Assembly (NCBI RefSeq): GCF_904846525.1
Contig: NZ_CAJHAZ010000005.1
Coordinates: forward strand, 1 to 64,000
Direction: 5' to 3'
DNA: 64,000 nt
From: Psychrobacter sp. 1044
GTDB lineage: Bacteria; Pseudomonadota; Gammaproteobacteria; Pseudomonadales; Moraxellaceae
In this document: positions 9,482 through 16,820 of the stretch, one piece after another
Layout: every line of letters starts with the position of its first letter
How positions within the stretch are numbered: position 1 is the first letter of the stretch
The notes under the pieces: generated by a model
What the model was told of the DNA's origin: nothing
The model's input: the letters and a program-made list of their open reading frames with translations, nothing else
The model's database searches: none
Made by a program: the position numbers and the translations under genes

Positions 9482-11074
9482 ATGCAAAAAACACTATTGA
9501 CTAAATTGTCCATCATCGCCGGGCTTTGTATTATTTTTGCCATCGGTCTCGGTATGATTGGCTCAGTCATCTACGAACGACAAAATTATGCCGCGTCGGT
9601 GGTTAAAGAAATTGCCCAGCAGCACGTCAATCCGCAAGAAATCATCACCCCATTTATTATCATCCCTACCACAATTACGCCTGAATGTCAGATTACAGCA
9701 CCTGAAACAACCAGTAAATGTGCACCATCCTATTCAAAAAATGAAATTGTCTTTGCCAGTCAGACCCAAGCCATACAAGATCTTGAAGTCAGCACTGATA
9801 CCTACAAACGTGGCATCTATCATGCGACCAGTTATGATGGTGCATTGACATTTGATCAACGCTATACATTTGATCAAGCCATCAGCAGCTTATATGACAC
9901 TACGAGCAAAACTAGCGACGCACAAGGTTCTGTCAGTACACCCGCCAATAAGAATAACACCCAGCCCGAAAAAGCCATCATCCACTGGAACGCAGTAAAA
10001 TTGATTATTCCAGTATCAGATCTGCGCGGCGTGGCGACGCTACCAACGGTAACCATTGATAAAAAACCGATAAAAGCGACCTACCCTCAGACAGCGCTGC
10101 TGAAAAACCTGACCTATGTAGAAGTAGCTATTCCGCAAGATATATTACAGCGTTCAGTAAAAAATATAACGAGCCAGCAGAATGGCAATAACACCCTTGC
10201 TACGAACGGTGCTAGCGAGTCATTGACCAGTACAGAAATCGTCATTGATTTACCGTTAGCTGGTATTAGCAATGTAAACACTGTGCCGACTGGACAAAAC
10301 TTTAACTTAACGATGCGCAGTAATTGGCATGCGCCAAACTTTATTGGTAAGGCGCTCCCCAATGCTAAAAAACTTACCGCTAAAGGTTTTGAAGCCAGTT
10401 GGCAAAATCAGTATTTAACAATAGCCAACAATCAAGATTTGTCGCAGTGTGTCAGCAGCGCCAACAACCGATGTGTCGTCACCAGTCAAGCCACTCTTGA
10501 TAACAATAGCCAGTCAATGGTTTCTGATGATGTGATTACAGCAATAGAAGGCGCTGCCACAGCAGAAGCTACCGCCATATCTGATAGCTATCGAAACGTG
10601 CGCCTGAACAGCTTTGGTGTGAGTTTTGCTGAGCCTAATGATGTGTATTTACAAACTGAACGAACGATGAAATATGCCTTATTATTAATCTTAGTATCAT
10701 TCGGCACTTTCTTCTTATTTGAAGTAATTAAATCCAGTCGTATTCACCCTATTCAATATCTGTTGGTCGGTTGCGCGCTGTTTGTGTTTTATGTCTTACT
10801 ATTACCACTTGCTGAGCAAATTGTCTTTTGGAAAGCGTATGCCATTGCTGCCAGCGCCTGTGTTGGACTCATTGGTTGGTATGCTTATTATGTACTGGGC
10901 GGCGTCAAGCGAGCGGCGATTTTCACTGTCACATTGGCAGGATTGTATGCGGCGTTTTTCGGTATATTAACCACCGAAGATATGAATTTATTGCTTGGTG
11001 CTGTCTTCTGTTTTGTGCTACTCGCTTGCGTGATGGTCATGACCCGTAAAATTGATTGGTATAAAATTGCCTAA
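9482..11074 (+). CDS. creD: CreD-family inner-membrane protein
   Basis: Member of the CreD (colicin-tolerance, Cet) family. The 530-aa protein has an N-terminal membrane anchor (about 8-30), a large periplasmic domain (about 31-395) and a C-terminal cluster of membrane segments (about 397-525). Family features include FAIGLGMIGSVIYERQNY at the N-terminus, the periplasmic DLRGVATLPTVTID, and near the membrane NSFGVSFAEPNDVYLQTERTMKYALLL. A strong ribosome-binding site (GAGGAG) precedes the ATG. In E. coli creD is part of the CreBC two-component regulon, and in other bacteria it is linked to beta-lactam response. Neither creB nor creC is adjacent here. Ser/Thr/Asn-rich inserts in the periplasmic part make it longer than E. 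coli CreD (450 aa). Confidence 0.9.
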   Translation: MQKTLLTKLSIIAGLCIIFAIGLGMIGSVIYERQNYAASVVKEIAQQHVNPQEIITPFIIIPTTITPECQITAPETTSKCAPSYSKNEIVFASQTQAIQDLEVSTDTYKRGIYHATSYDGALTFDQRYTFDQAISSLYDTTSKTSDAQGSVSTPANKNNTQPEKAIIHWNAVKLIIPVSDLRGVATLPTVTIDKKPIKATYPQTALLKNLTYVEVAIPQDILQRSVKNITSQQNGNNTLATNGASESLTSTEIVIDLPLAGISNVNTVPTGQNFNLTMRSNWHAPNFIGKALPNAKKLTAKGFEASWQNQYLTIANNQDLSQCVSSANNRCVVTSQATLDNNSQSMVSDDVITAIEGAATAEATAISDSYRNVRLNSFGVSFAEPNDVYLQTERTMKYALLLILVSFGTFFLFEVIKSSRIHPIQYLLVGCALFVFYVLLLPLAEQIVFWKAYAIAASACVGLIGWYAYYVLGGVKRAAIFTVTLAGLYAAFFGILTTEDMNLLLGAVFCFVLLACVMVMTRKIDWYKIA

Positions 11075-11210
11075 CTCAGATAGGGCATGTTAAAAGCGTT
11101 TAGCCTAGAGCTGTCTTGCGTTGGTATAATTGGCTATTATTAATATAGCCAACATAAGACCGCTTGATCTACTCATAGATAATTTAATATAGCTATCATC
11201 TAATTTATTA

Positions 11211-11894
11211 TCATCTAATGATCTCGCTATTTAAGGCCTTCGCCCAGTCTCGACATCCATTCTCACAGCGTTCACAGAGCTGATTGGGGTCAGATATATG
11301 ATCGACATAGCCGCAATGCATACATGCATAATATGTTTCTGACTCTATCTCTTCGACAGGTTGATACTGCTTAGGGAAAAGCGGCATACCGTAGCCAGTT
11401 TTTTCAGGCGGATATAACAATATACTAAAATTACCGTCTGTCTCTAGCAAGCCTGTACGCACTTGACCCAAATGCTCAACCCCTTGTTGGCGCATTTCAG
11501 TAAAAAACTCATCATGAGACATTTTACCCTTTTTAATCTTATCGAGTACTAGCATCCCGTCCTCTACAATATAGAGCGACGTCCCTTCTAACAGATCTTC
11601 AAAAGGTTGGAATTCCATCATGATCCACGTGCACAATCGATAAAGCAGGATAACGGCGCTCATGACCAGCACCGCTTGAATAATCGGTAAATCCTCGTTA
11701 AACATAGGGTCACCTGCGATAGAGCCCAATGATAAAATAATGGTCAACTCAAAGATTGACAGCTGACGCACGCCGCGTTTGCCCGTCAAACGCAAAAACG
11801 AGATAATCAGTACAAACATAACGCTGACACGCACCAATATCTCAAGCGCAAATGCCCAAGTGGTGTCATGAATAAAGATACTTGCCCAATCCAT
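11211..11894 (-). CDS. DUF421 (YetF/YcaP-like) membrane protein with C-terminal zinc-ribbon-like tail
   Basis: The N-terminal part has three membrane segments (about 14-90) followed by a DUF421 soluble domain with LRLTGKRGVRQLSIFELTIILSLGSIAGDPMF and YIVEDGMLVLDKIKKGKMSHDEFFTEMRQQGVEHLGQVRTGLLE. The last 40 residues are unusual: C191-x2-C194 and C207-x2-C210, with an extra C214, a spacing typical of a rubredoxin or zinc ribbon. The ATG at 11894 fits the family start. DUF421 proteins are poorly characterised; some Bacillus relatives affect spores or the envelope. Function here is unknown; the tail suggests metal binding in the cytoplasm. Flanking genes are unrelated. Confidence 0.85.
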   Translation of the reverse strand: MDWASIFIHDTTWAFALEILVRVSVMFVLIISFLRLTGKRGVRQLSIFELTIILSLGSIAGDPMFNEDLPIIQAVLVMSAVILLYRLCTWIMMEFQPFEDLLEGTSLYIVEDGMLVLDKIKKGKMSHDEFFTEMRQQGVEHLGQVRTGLLETDGNFSILLYPPEKTGYGMPLFPKQYQPVEEIESETYYACMHCGYVDHISDPNQLCERCENGCRDWAKALNSEIIR

Positions 11895-12223
11895 ATTACT
11901 TTTTCCTATCTATTGTTTTTATTTGATTTATGACGATTAACTTAAGCAATCGTTCTGAGTATGCGCTTGATCCACATCACACCACTTTTGCAGTCAGCCT
12001 TTATTGTTAATTCAACTATCATCAGTCCAATTTAAAAAACACTTTCGCCTGCGAGTGCAATAAAATATGGTCTGTTGTGAGAAACCTCCCAATTGGCAAC
12101 TAGCAACTAATTTTTGGCACTTCAGCCATTATTTTTGCTGGTAAAACAGTGTTAACAACATCCCTAAAAATTAGATTTGCCTATTTTATTCAAAAACCAG
12201 CTTCTTTATTGTAGGAATTATTT
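11895..12223. other. Divergent intergenic region (329 bp)
   Basis: Separates the DUF421 gene (minus) from the EamA gene (plus). It is AT-rich and must carry both promoters. I see no open reading frame, hairpin or known operator that I would defend. Confidence 0.5.
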
Positions 12224-13144
12224 TTGAAAGCCACCTTGTACACCGTTATTGCATTAATCGCCTTTGCTGCAAACTCTCTCTTTTGCCGGATGGCGTTAGC
12301 AGACGGCTATATAGATGCTTGGAGCTTTACCATTCTGCGCCTGCTGAGCGCTGCTGTCTGCCTAGGTATTATTATGACCATTCATGCTTATCGGTTACGA
12401 CAGCACGTGCGAAAGCCTGATAGTATTGCTCACGCTGCTATTTTAAACGATAAAGGCAGCTGGTTAAGTAGCGTGAGCTTAGTGATTTATGCGCTATGCT
12501 TTTCGATTGCTTATGTAGAGTTGGATACTGGTACAGGAGCGCTGATTCTATTTTCAGCGGTTCAGCTGACGATGATTGGTTGGGGCATCTATAAAAAAGA
12601 GCAATTGAGCGGCTTACAATGGCTGGCATTTATCGTAGCGGTAGCAGGGTTTGTCTATTTGATGCTACCGTCAGCAGCGGTGCCTTCGTTACTAGCGGCG
12701 GTGCTTATGGCAATCAGTGGTGCCGCTTGGGGCATATATAGCATACGCGGCAAATCATGCGTGTCACCGCTGCGAGCCACAGGTTTTAATTTCATTCGGA
12801 GTCTGATAGCAGTGCCCATACTGTTAGTGATAAGCATGACTTACCTAGACAATATAGGCTTGGAAAACATCAATTTAGGTGACATCACTAGTAAGGGAGT
12901 ACTTTTGGCCTGTGCATCAGGAGCGATGGCATCTGGTATGGGCTACAGCATCTGGTATATGGCCATGCCTTTGTTAAAAAACACTCAAGCAGCAGTTGTA
13001 CAACTGTGTGTCCCTATACTCGCTGCGATATTAGGCGTGGTGTTTTTATCTGAGCAATTGACCGTGCCATTCGTTATAGCAAGCTCAGTTATCTTGGGTG
13101 CAGTACTGGTATTTATTTTAAATAGAGAAAAAGCCCCTACGTGA
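12224..13144 (+). CDS. EamA/DMT-family exporter
   Basis: Ten-helix drug/metabolite transporter of the inner membrane. The 306-aa protein has two EamA repeats: residues about 1-150 (start KATLYTVIALIAFAANSLFCRMALADG, with SFTILRLLSAAVCLG) and about 155-300 (AISGAAWGIYSIRGK, AVVQLCVPILAAILGVVFLSEQLT). The second-repeat end with a Glu after VVFLSE is a typical EamA signature. The start codon appears to be TTG at 12224, preceded by TAGGAATT, because no ATG fits the N-terminal membrane segment. Substrate is unknown; relatives export amino acids or metabolites. It stands alone, with the next gene 177 bases away. Confidence 0.88.
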   Translation: MKATLYTVIALIAFAANSLFCRMALADGYIDAWSFTILRLLSAAVCLGIIMTIHAYRLRQHVRKPDSIAHAAILNDKGSWLSSVSLVIYALCFSIAYVELDTGTGALILFSAVQLTMIGWGIYKKEQLSGLQWLAFIVAVAGFVYLMLPSAAVPSLLAAVLMAISGAAWGIYSIRGKSCVSPLRATGFNFIRSLIAVPILLVISMTYLDNIGLENINLGDITSKGVLLACASGAMASGMGYSIWYMAMPLLKNTQAAVVQLCVPILAAILGVVFLSEQLTVPFVIASSVILGAVLVFILNREKAPT

Positions 13145-13321
13145 AATATCCTCATTCGTTATTCAAAATTAATAGGCTAATAAAGACTAAAATGCTTAGT
13201 GATAAAAAAGACAGATAAGATTACTACCATAGCCCTCAAACACAACATGAAGTTACATTCTCTACGGTATCATGTTGCTTGAAGTAACAACCTACTTTTA
13301 CCGATACTTTTGAGGCATATT

Positions 13322-13693
13322 ATGAAAAAATTATTAGCCGTAGCACCTTTTGCTCTATTATTGTCTGCCTGCGCCACTAATGCACCAACCTCTACGACCC
13401 CAGAGACCAATACTCAGCCAGTAGTCCAATCATTCACTTGTGAAGACAACGGTCAACTCACTGCTGCCTACACTGCCAATGGTCAAACTGCTAACCTAAA
13501 CATGACCTTGCCTAAAGTTGGCTTGACCAATGCAAAAATCACTATGGAGCAAGCGGTATCAGGTTCTGGCGCTCGTTATGTCAATAATGTTAACCCTAAA
13601 ACCACTTACGATTGGCACACCAAAGCGGATTACGGCATCATGACCATCAAATCAGACAATGGTCAACAATACCAAGTGAACTGCCAACTATAA
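13322..13693 (+). CDS. Small lipoprotein, MliC/PliC lysozyme-inhibitor-like
   Basis: From the ATG at 13322 (GAGG seven bases upstream) it is 123 aa. It has a lipoprotein signal MKKLLAVAPFALLLSAC with the lipobox cysteine at 17, a short Thr/Pro-rich linker, and a C-terminal domain of about 85 residues. That domain has a cysteine early (FTCEDNG), the motif SGSGARYVNN, a W..K pair (DWHTKADYG) and a last cysteine three residues from the end (VNCQL), the pattern of the MliC C-type lysozyme-inhibitor fold, where the S-G-x-R-Y loop inserts into the enzyme active site. Likely envelope-anchored. Overall similarity is limited, so the inhibitor role is inferred. A terminator follows. Confidence 0.7.
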   Translation: MKKLLAVAPFALLLSACATNAPTSTTPETNTQPVVQSFTCEDNGQLTAAYTANGQTANLNMTLPKVGLTNAKITMEQAVSGSGARYVNNVNPKTTYDWHTKADYGIMTIKSDNGQQYQVNCQL

Positions 13694-13773
13694 TAACCCT
13701 ATAAACAAGTAGGAATAATACGTGGTGGTTATTTGAATAAACTCCATGTTTTTATTCACATCTATTGAAAACG

Positions 13774-13807
13774 AAAGAGCCAGTAGTCAAACTACTGGCT
13801 CTTTTTT
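13774..13807 (+). terminator. Rho-independent terminator after the MliC-like gene
   Basis: Stem AAAGAGCCAGTAGT pairs with ACTACTGGCTCTTTT around a 3-base loop and is followed by a T-run. It lies about 80 bases past the stop. Confidence 0.9.
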
Positions 13808-13986
13808 GTGCTTAACTTTTTATGCTTGATAATTTAATCTTAATGATCAACATTGAATCACTCAATAAAAAACTGCCTGAATACTTTATGTACCCAAGCA
13901 GTTGAAAGTCATGTCATTTTTATATTTGTTTATAGTTATTAGAGCAGCTGTTGAATCAGTTGTTAAGTATTAATTACTGCTGACCG

Positions 13987-14400
13987 TTAAACCACGGTCA
14001 CATGCAAACGTGCATCGACATTACCGCGAGTAGCATTAGAGTATGGGCAAACTTGGTGAGCTGTTTCGACCAGTATCTGCGCTTGAGCCTCATCAATGCC
14101 CGACACTTCAACATACAAATCTATATCTAGGTTATAGCTACCATCGGCTTTCATACCAATACCCACTTGGGTCGAGGTTTTTGAGGCAGTGATTGGCAGT
14201 TTCATTTGCTGGGCGGTCAGATTTAAAGCACTATCAAAACAAGCCGCATAACCCATTGCAAAAAGCTGCTCTGGATTGACACCTTCCTTGTCTGTTTCTT
14301 GAAAAGAGACCAGATCAAAAGCTAGCGAACCATCGTCAAGACCTGTATGACCAGAACGACCACCGGTTGCTGTTGCGCGCGTTTTATAGAAAATTTTCAT
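13987..14400 (-). CDS. ohr: Organic hydroperoxide resistance protein (Ohr/OsmC family)
   Basis: Thiol peroxidase that reduces organic hydroperoxides to alcohols, protecting membranes. The 137-aa protein begins MKIFYKTRATATGGRSGHTG and carries the two redox cysteines in family contexts, GYAACFDSAL (about residue 60) and HQVCPYSNATRGN (about residue 124). VNPEQLFA is the conserved helix before the first cysteine. A longer reading from 14457 adds 19 non-homologous residues; ATG at 14400 has AAGGA at the right distance, with ATG at 14403 as a close alternative. Ohr is usually controlled by the MarR-type OhrR; here the divergent neighbour is an AraC-type regulator instead. Confidence 0.94.
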   Translation of the reverse strand: MKIFYKTRATATGGRSGHTGLDDGSLAFDLVSFQETDKEGVNPEQLFAMGYAACFDSALNLTAQQMKLPITASKTSTQVGIGMKADGSYNLDIDLYVEVSGIDEAQAQILVETAHQVCPYSNATRGNVDARLHVTVV

Positions 14401-14528
14401 CATATATTCCTTATGGATTGGCATGTTATTGGTATTGGGCAATACGCTGCAAATCAATCTTACTGCGTTTTGATGCCATCATTATAAAAGTGAACACGCT
14501 AATCTGGTAGAGCATTACTCCATAATCC

Positions 14529-14564
14529 TTGCCTAATCCTATAAATATTTATATTATTAGGCAA
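14529..14564. promoter_or_regulatory. Perfect inverted repeat between ohr and the AraC gene
   Basis: TTGCCTAAT at 14529-14537 and its exact complement ATTAGGCAA at 14556-14564 are separated by 18 AT-rich bases. It lies 22 bases upstream of the regulator ATG in the divergent intergenic region. It could be an operator for one or both genes, or overlap the regulator promoter. Confidence 0.5.
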
Positions 14565-14585
14565 ATTATAAAGTAAGCATAAATC

Positions 14586-15443
14586 ATGAAAACAAAAACG
14601 GTAGAGCAGCTACTTAGTATGTTACCCAAAAACCAAACCATCGAATCAGGCATTTCAGGCTTGTTTTTTTATTGTGCCGACAGACCAAGAAAGACGGTCA
14701 GCTATATCCAAGAACCTAGTATATGTATCGTCTTACAAGGCACGCGTGAAATTTACTTAGGTACAGATTGCCAGAAATTTGATGACAGCAGTCTGATGTT
14801 CTGCCCTGTCAATATTCCTATAAGCATGCATATCAAACACGCCACTGTAGAGAAGCCTGTCATCGTATTGTCTATGAAATTAAATTTAGCGCTCATTCGT
14901 GAGGTCATGGCACAAATACCACCTCAGAAAAATGCCGATTATGAGCATCAAGGTATAAAATGGCCATTAGAAGACACCATATTAACCGCATTCGAACGGC
15001 TGATAGACTTGCTTAATTATCCAAGTGACATAGAGTTTTTATCACCTTTAATCCAGCAAGAGATTTATTATCGGCTACTCTCAGCACAGCAAGGTCACAA
15101 GCTTCGGCAACTGGTGGTTAATGGCAGTCACACCCACCGTATTGCCCAAGCTACCGATTGGCTAAAAGCGCATTTAGAAGAGCCCGTCATCATAGAAGAT
15201 TTGGCCAGTCGCTGCAGTATGAGTGTTTCGGGATTTCATCAACATTTTAAAGAAATCACTCAACTAAGCCCGCTTCAATATCAAAAAAGCCTACGATTGA
15301 TGAAAGCTCGGCAGCTGATTCAACTCGGCGAGGCACAAGTATCGCAAATCGCCATGCAAGTAGGCTATGAAAGTCCCAGCCAATTTAGCCGTGAATATAA
15401 GCGGCTATTTGGAGTAAGCCCAAGCAGTGAGTTAAATATCTAG
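14586..15443 (+). CDS. AraC-family transcriptional regulator
   Basis: 285-aa regulator with an N-terminal AraC_N (cupin-like) sensor domain (about 20-175, with YIQEPSICIVLQGTREIYLG and PISMHIKHATVEKPV) and a C-terminal double helix-turn-helix (about 190-285, with IIEDLASRCSMSVSGFHQHFKEITQLSPLQYQ and VSQIAMQVGYESPSQFSREYKRLFGVSPS). The AraC_N type resembles YqhC of E. coli, which responds to aldehydes and activates yqhD/dkgA. It is divergent from ohr with a 185-base shared region, so it may control ohr or another target in response to reactive electrophiles; this is an inference from position. Confidence 0.9.
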   Translation: MKTKTVEQLLSMLPKNQTIESGISGLFFYCADRPRKTVSYIQEPSICIVLQGTREIYLGTDCQKFDDSSLMFCPVNIPISMHIKHATVEKPVIVLSMKLNLALIREVMAQIPPQKNADYEHQGIKWPLEDTILTAFERLIDLLNYPSDIEFLSPLIQQEIYYRLLSAQQGHKLRQLVVNGSHTHRIAQATDWLKAHLEEPVIIEDLASRCSMSVSGFHQHFKEITQLSPLQYQKSLRLMKARQLIQLGEAQVSQIAMQVGYESPSQFSREYKRLFGVSPSSELNI

Positions 15444-15735
15444 AATGAGGCTCCCACCATAATGCCCCTACTATAATGGTTTCTGACTAAGGCAATCTCT
15501 CTGCGTCTTGACAGCTTCATAAGCAACTGCGTACACAATGTAATTATCTGTTTAACAGATTCCTACACCCTCCCTCTTTCCAGCCAAACAAACGACGAAA
15601 TATCTTACCCAAGAAAAAAACAGTTGACTTGGTCTATATATTCATATTATAACATATAATATATATTCATAATTTAGCAACTATTATAATAATTTTTCTA
15701 CGTGTGATCGTCAGAATATTTCGGGAGGCACTAAC

Positions 15736-16065
15736 ATGATTCGTTTAAGCTATACTCTCAAATGCTGGGCATTGGGTGTCACTTATTTCTTGGTGTTTTA
15801 TTTTATGGTGGTCATGAGCGACCCTAGTTTTAGCAAGTATATTTATATGCTGGCACTAAGCACCTTGCTATTCCCCGTAGCTAAGCGTGCAGTCGATGTC
15901 ATGACGGATTTTTTTACACCAAACACGGTATTATTTAATGGATTATTGCCCTCATTATTGATCAACGTGGTGATTTGGATACTCACGCCATTTATTGTAG
16001 CACTGACCGTTATAGCATTCTTGCTTTATAGTATGGGTGTGCTGACAGAAAAGATCAGCCACTAA
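15736..16065 (+). CDS. Small membrane protein, 109 aa, unknown
   Basis: I do not recognise it. It starts MIRLSYTLKCWALG after a strong GGGAGG ribosome-binding site and has three to four hydrophobic segments (about 8-28, 34-50, 70-90, 88-104), with a short basic stretch AKRAVDVMTDFF between. It is therefore probably an inner-membrane protein. The upstream 292 bases are very AT-rich, with two copies of atatattcata at about 15640-15700 that may be an UP-element-like or curved promoter region. Two terminators follow it, so it is likely transcribed alone. Confidence 0.75.
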   Translation: MIRLSYTLKCWALGVTYFLVFYFMVVMSDPSFSKYIYMLALSTLLFPVAKRAVDVMTDFFTPNTVLFNGLLPSLLINVVIWILTPFIVALTVIAFLLYSMGVLTEKISH

Positions 16066-16089
16066 TTTTACTCAGGTGCTAAATTTTAG

Positions 16090-16123
16090 AGCAAAGGTCA
16101 TATGACGCCACCTTTGCTTTTTT
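16090..16123 (+). terminator. Rho-independent terminator
   Basis: AGCAAAGG pairs with CCTTTGCT around a 13-base loop, followed by six T. It lies about 25 bases past the stop of the small membrane protein gene. Confidence 0.75.
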
Positions 16124-16169
16124 GTTTCATAAAAGATTTATCCATTGCAGAAAAATAGTGACACTCAAA

Positions 16170-16207
16170 AAAAAGGCTGGGTTAGCAATTGCTAACCCAG
16201 CCTTTTT
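16170..16207. terminator. Bidirectional terminator, perfect 17-bp stem
   Basis: AAAAAGGCTGGGTTAGC and GCTAACCCAGCCTTTTT flank the 4-base loop AATT. With A-run and T-run on either side it can stop transcription of the plus-strand gene ending at 16065 and of the minus-strand gene ending at 16278. Confidence 0.92.
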
Positions 16208-16277
16208 ATCGATAGTGAGTGAGGGTTGGTTACTTAAAATCAGTAGGGTATCCATTCGATAACCTACGCTATCAAAG

Positions 16278-16646
16278 CTACGCGCAAATCTCACGAATAG
16301 TTATTTGATTTTGATATTTGCCTAGAGGCCCATATTGACCGATGGGGCTAATGTTACCAATGACGCAAGTTTCGAAATATTTGTAATAGCCTTTTTGATT
16401 GAGACTTTTTGAATCTTTAATTAATAATTGCTTTGGGTCTGACACATAGTAAATAATGTTATCAGAAACGAACTCATGAATCTCAAAGCTTCTTTTAAAA
16501 CTGCCGTGTAACTGCACTTCTTTTTCTACGCTTGTTGGCGCAAATCCCTTCACATTTTTATTATTACTGGCTTGTGTTTCATCACAGCCCGTACTCATAA
16601 ATATAGTTGATGCAAATGCTAGTATTATCAGTCTAAGTTTAGTCAT
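16278..16646 (-). CDS. Small putative lipoprotein, 122 aa
   Basis: I do not recognise the mature domain. The N-terminus MTKLRLIILAFASTIFMSTGC is a lipoprotein signal with lipobox STGC (cysteine 21), followed by an Asn-rich linker. The remaining 90 residues are mixed beta-type (VQLHGSFKRSFEIHEFVSDNIIYYVSDP) with two cysteines near the end (ETCVIGN and REICA) that might form a disulfide. Likely envelope-anchored. It is isolated between the hrpA terminator and a bidirectional terminator. Confidence 0.7.
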   Translation of the reverse strand: MTKLRLIILAFASTIFMSTGCDETQASNNKNVKGFAPTSVEKEVQLHGSFKRSFEIHEFVSDNIIYYVSDPKQLLIKDSKSLNQKGYYKYFETCVIGNISPIGQYGPLGKYQNQITIREICA

Positions 16647-16710
16647 TATTTTTTATCCTGCTCAAAAACCTACATCAATATATTAAGTAACGACCAAAAA
16701 CTCTGGTATA

Positions 16711-16765
16711 AAAAATAATAGCTCTTTGATTTAATCAAATATTATCGACTAAATCAAAGAGCTAT
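16711..16765 (-). terminator. Terminator of hrpA, perfect 15-bp stem
   Basis: TAGCTCTTTGATTTA (16719-16733) and TAAATCAAAGAGCTA (16750-16764) pair around a 16-base loop. On the minus strand it is followed by a T-rich tract and lies about 60 bases past the hrpA stop. Confidence 0.85.
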
Positions 16766-16820
16766 ACAAGACAATTGTCATATGCTGTCAATTAGCAAAT
16801 TTTAAAAATCTAACGCTATC

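Noticed and set aside
11130-11152. TTGGCTAT/ATAGCCAA hairpin after creD
   Set aside because: No T-run follows on either strand, so I do not call it a terminator.
13230-13290. CAACATGA...TCATGTTG inverted repeat upstream of the MliC-like gene
   Set aside because: Eight-base arms 21 bases apart are common by chance in this AT-rich spacer; no other support.
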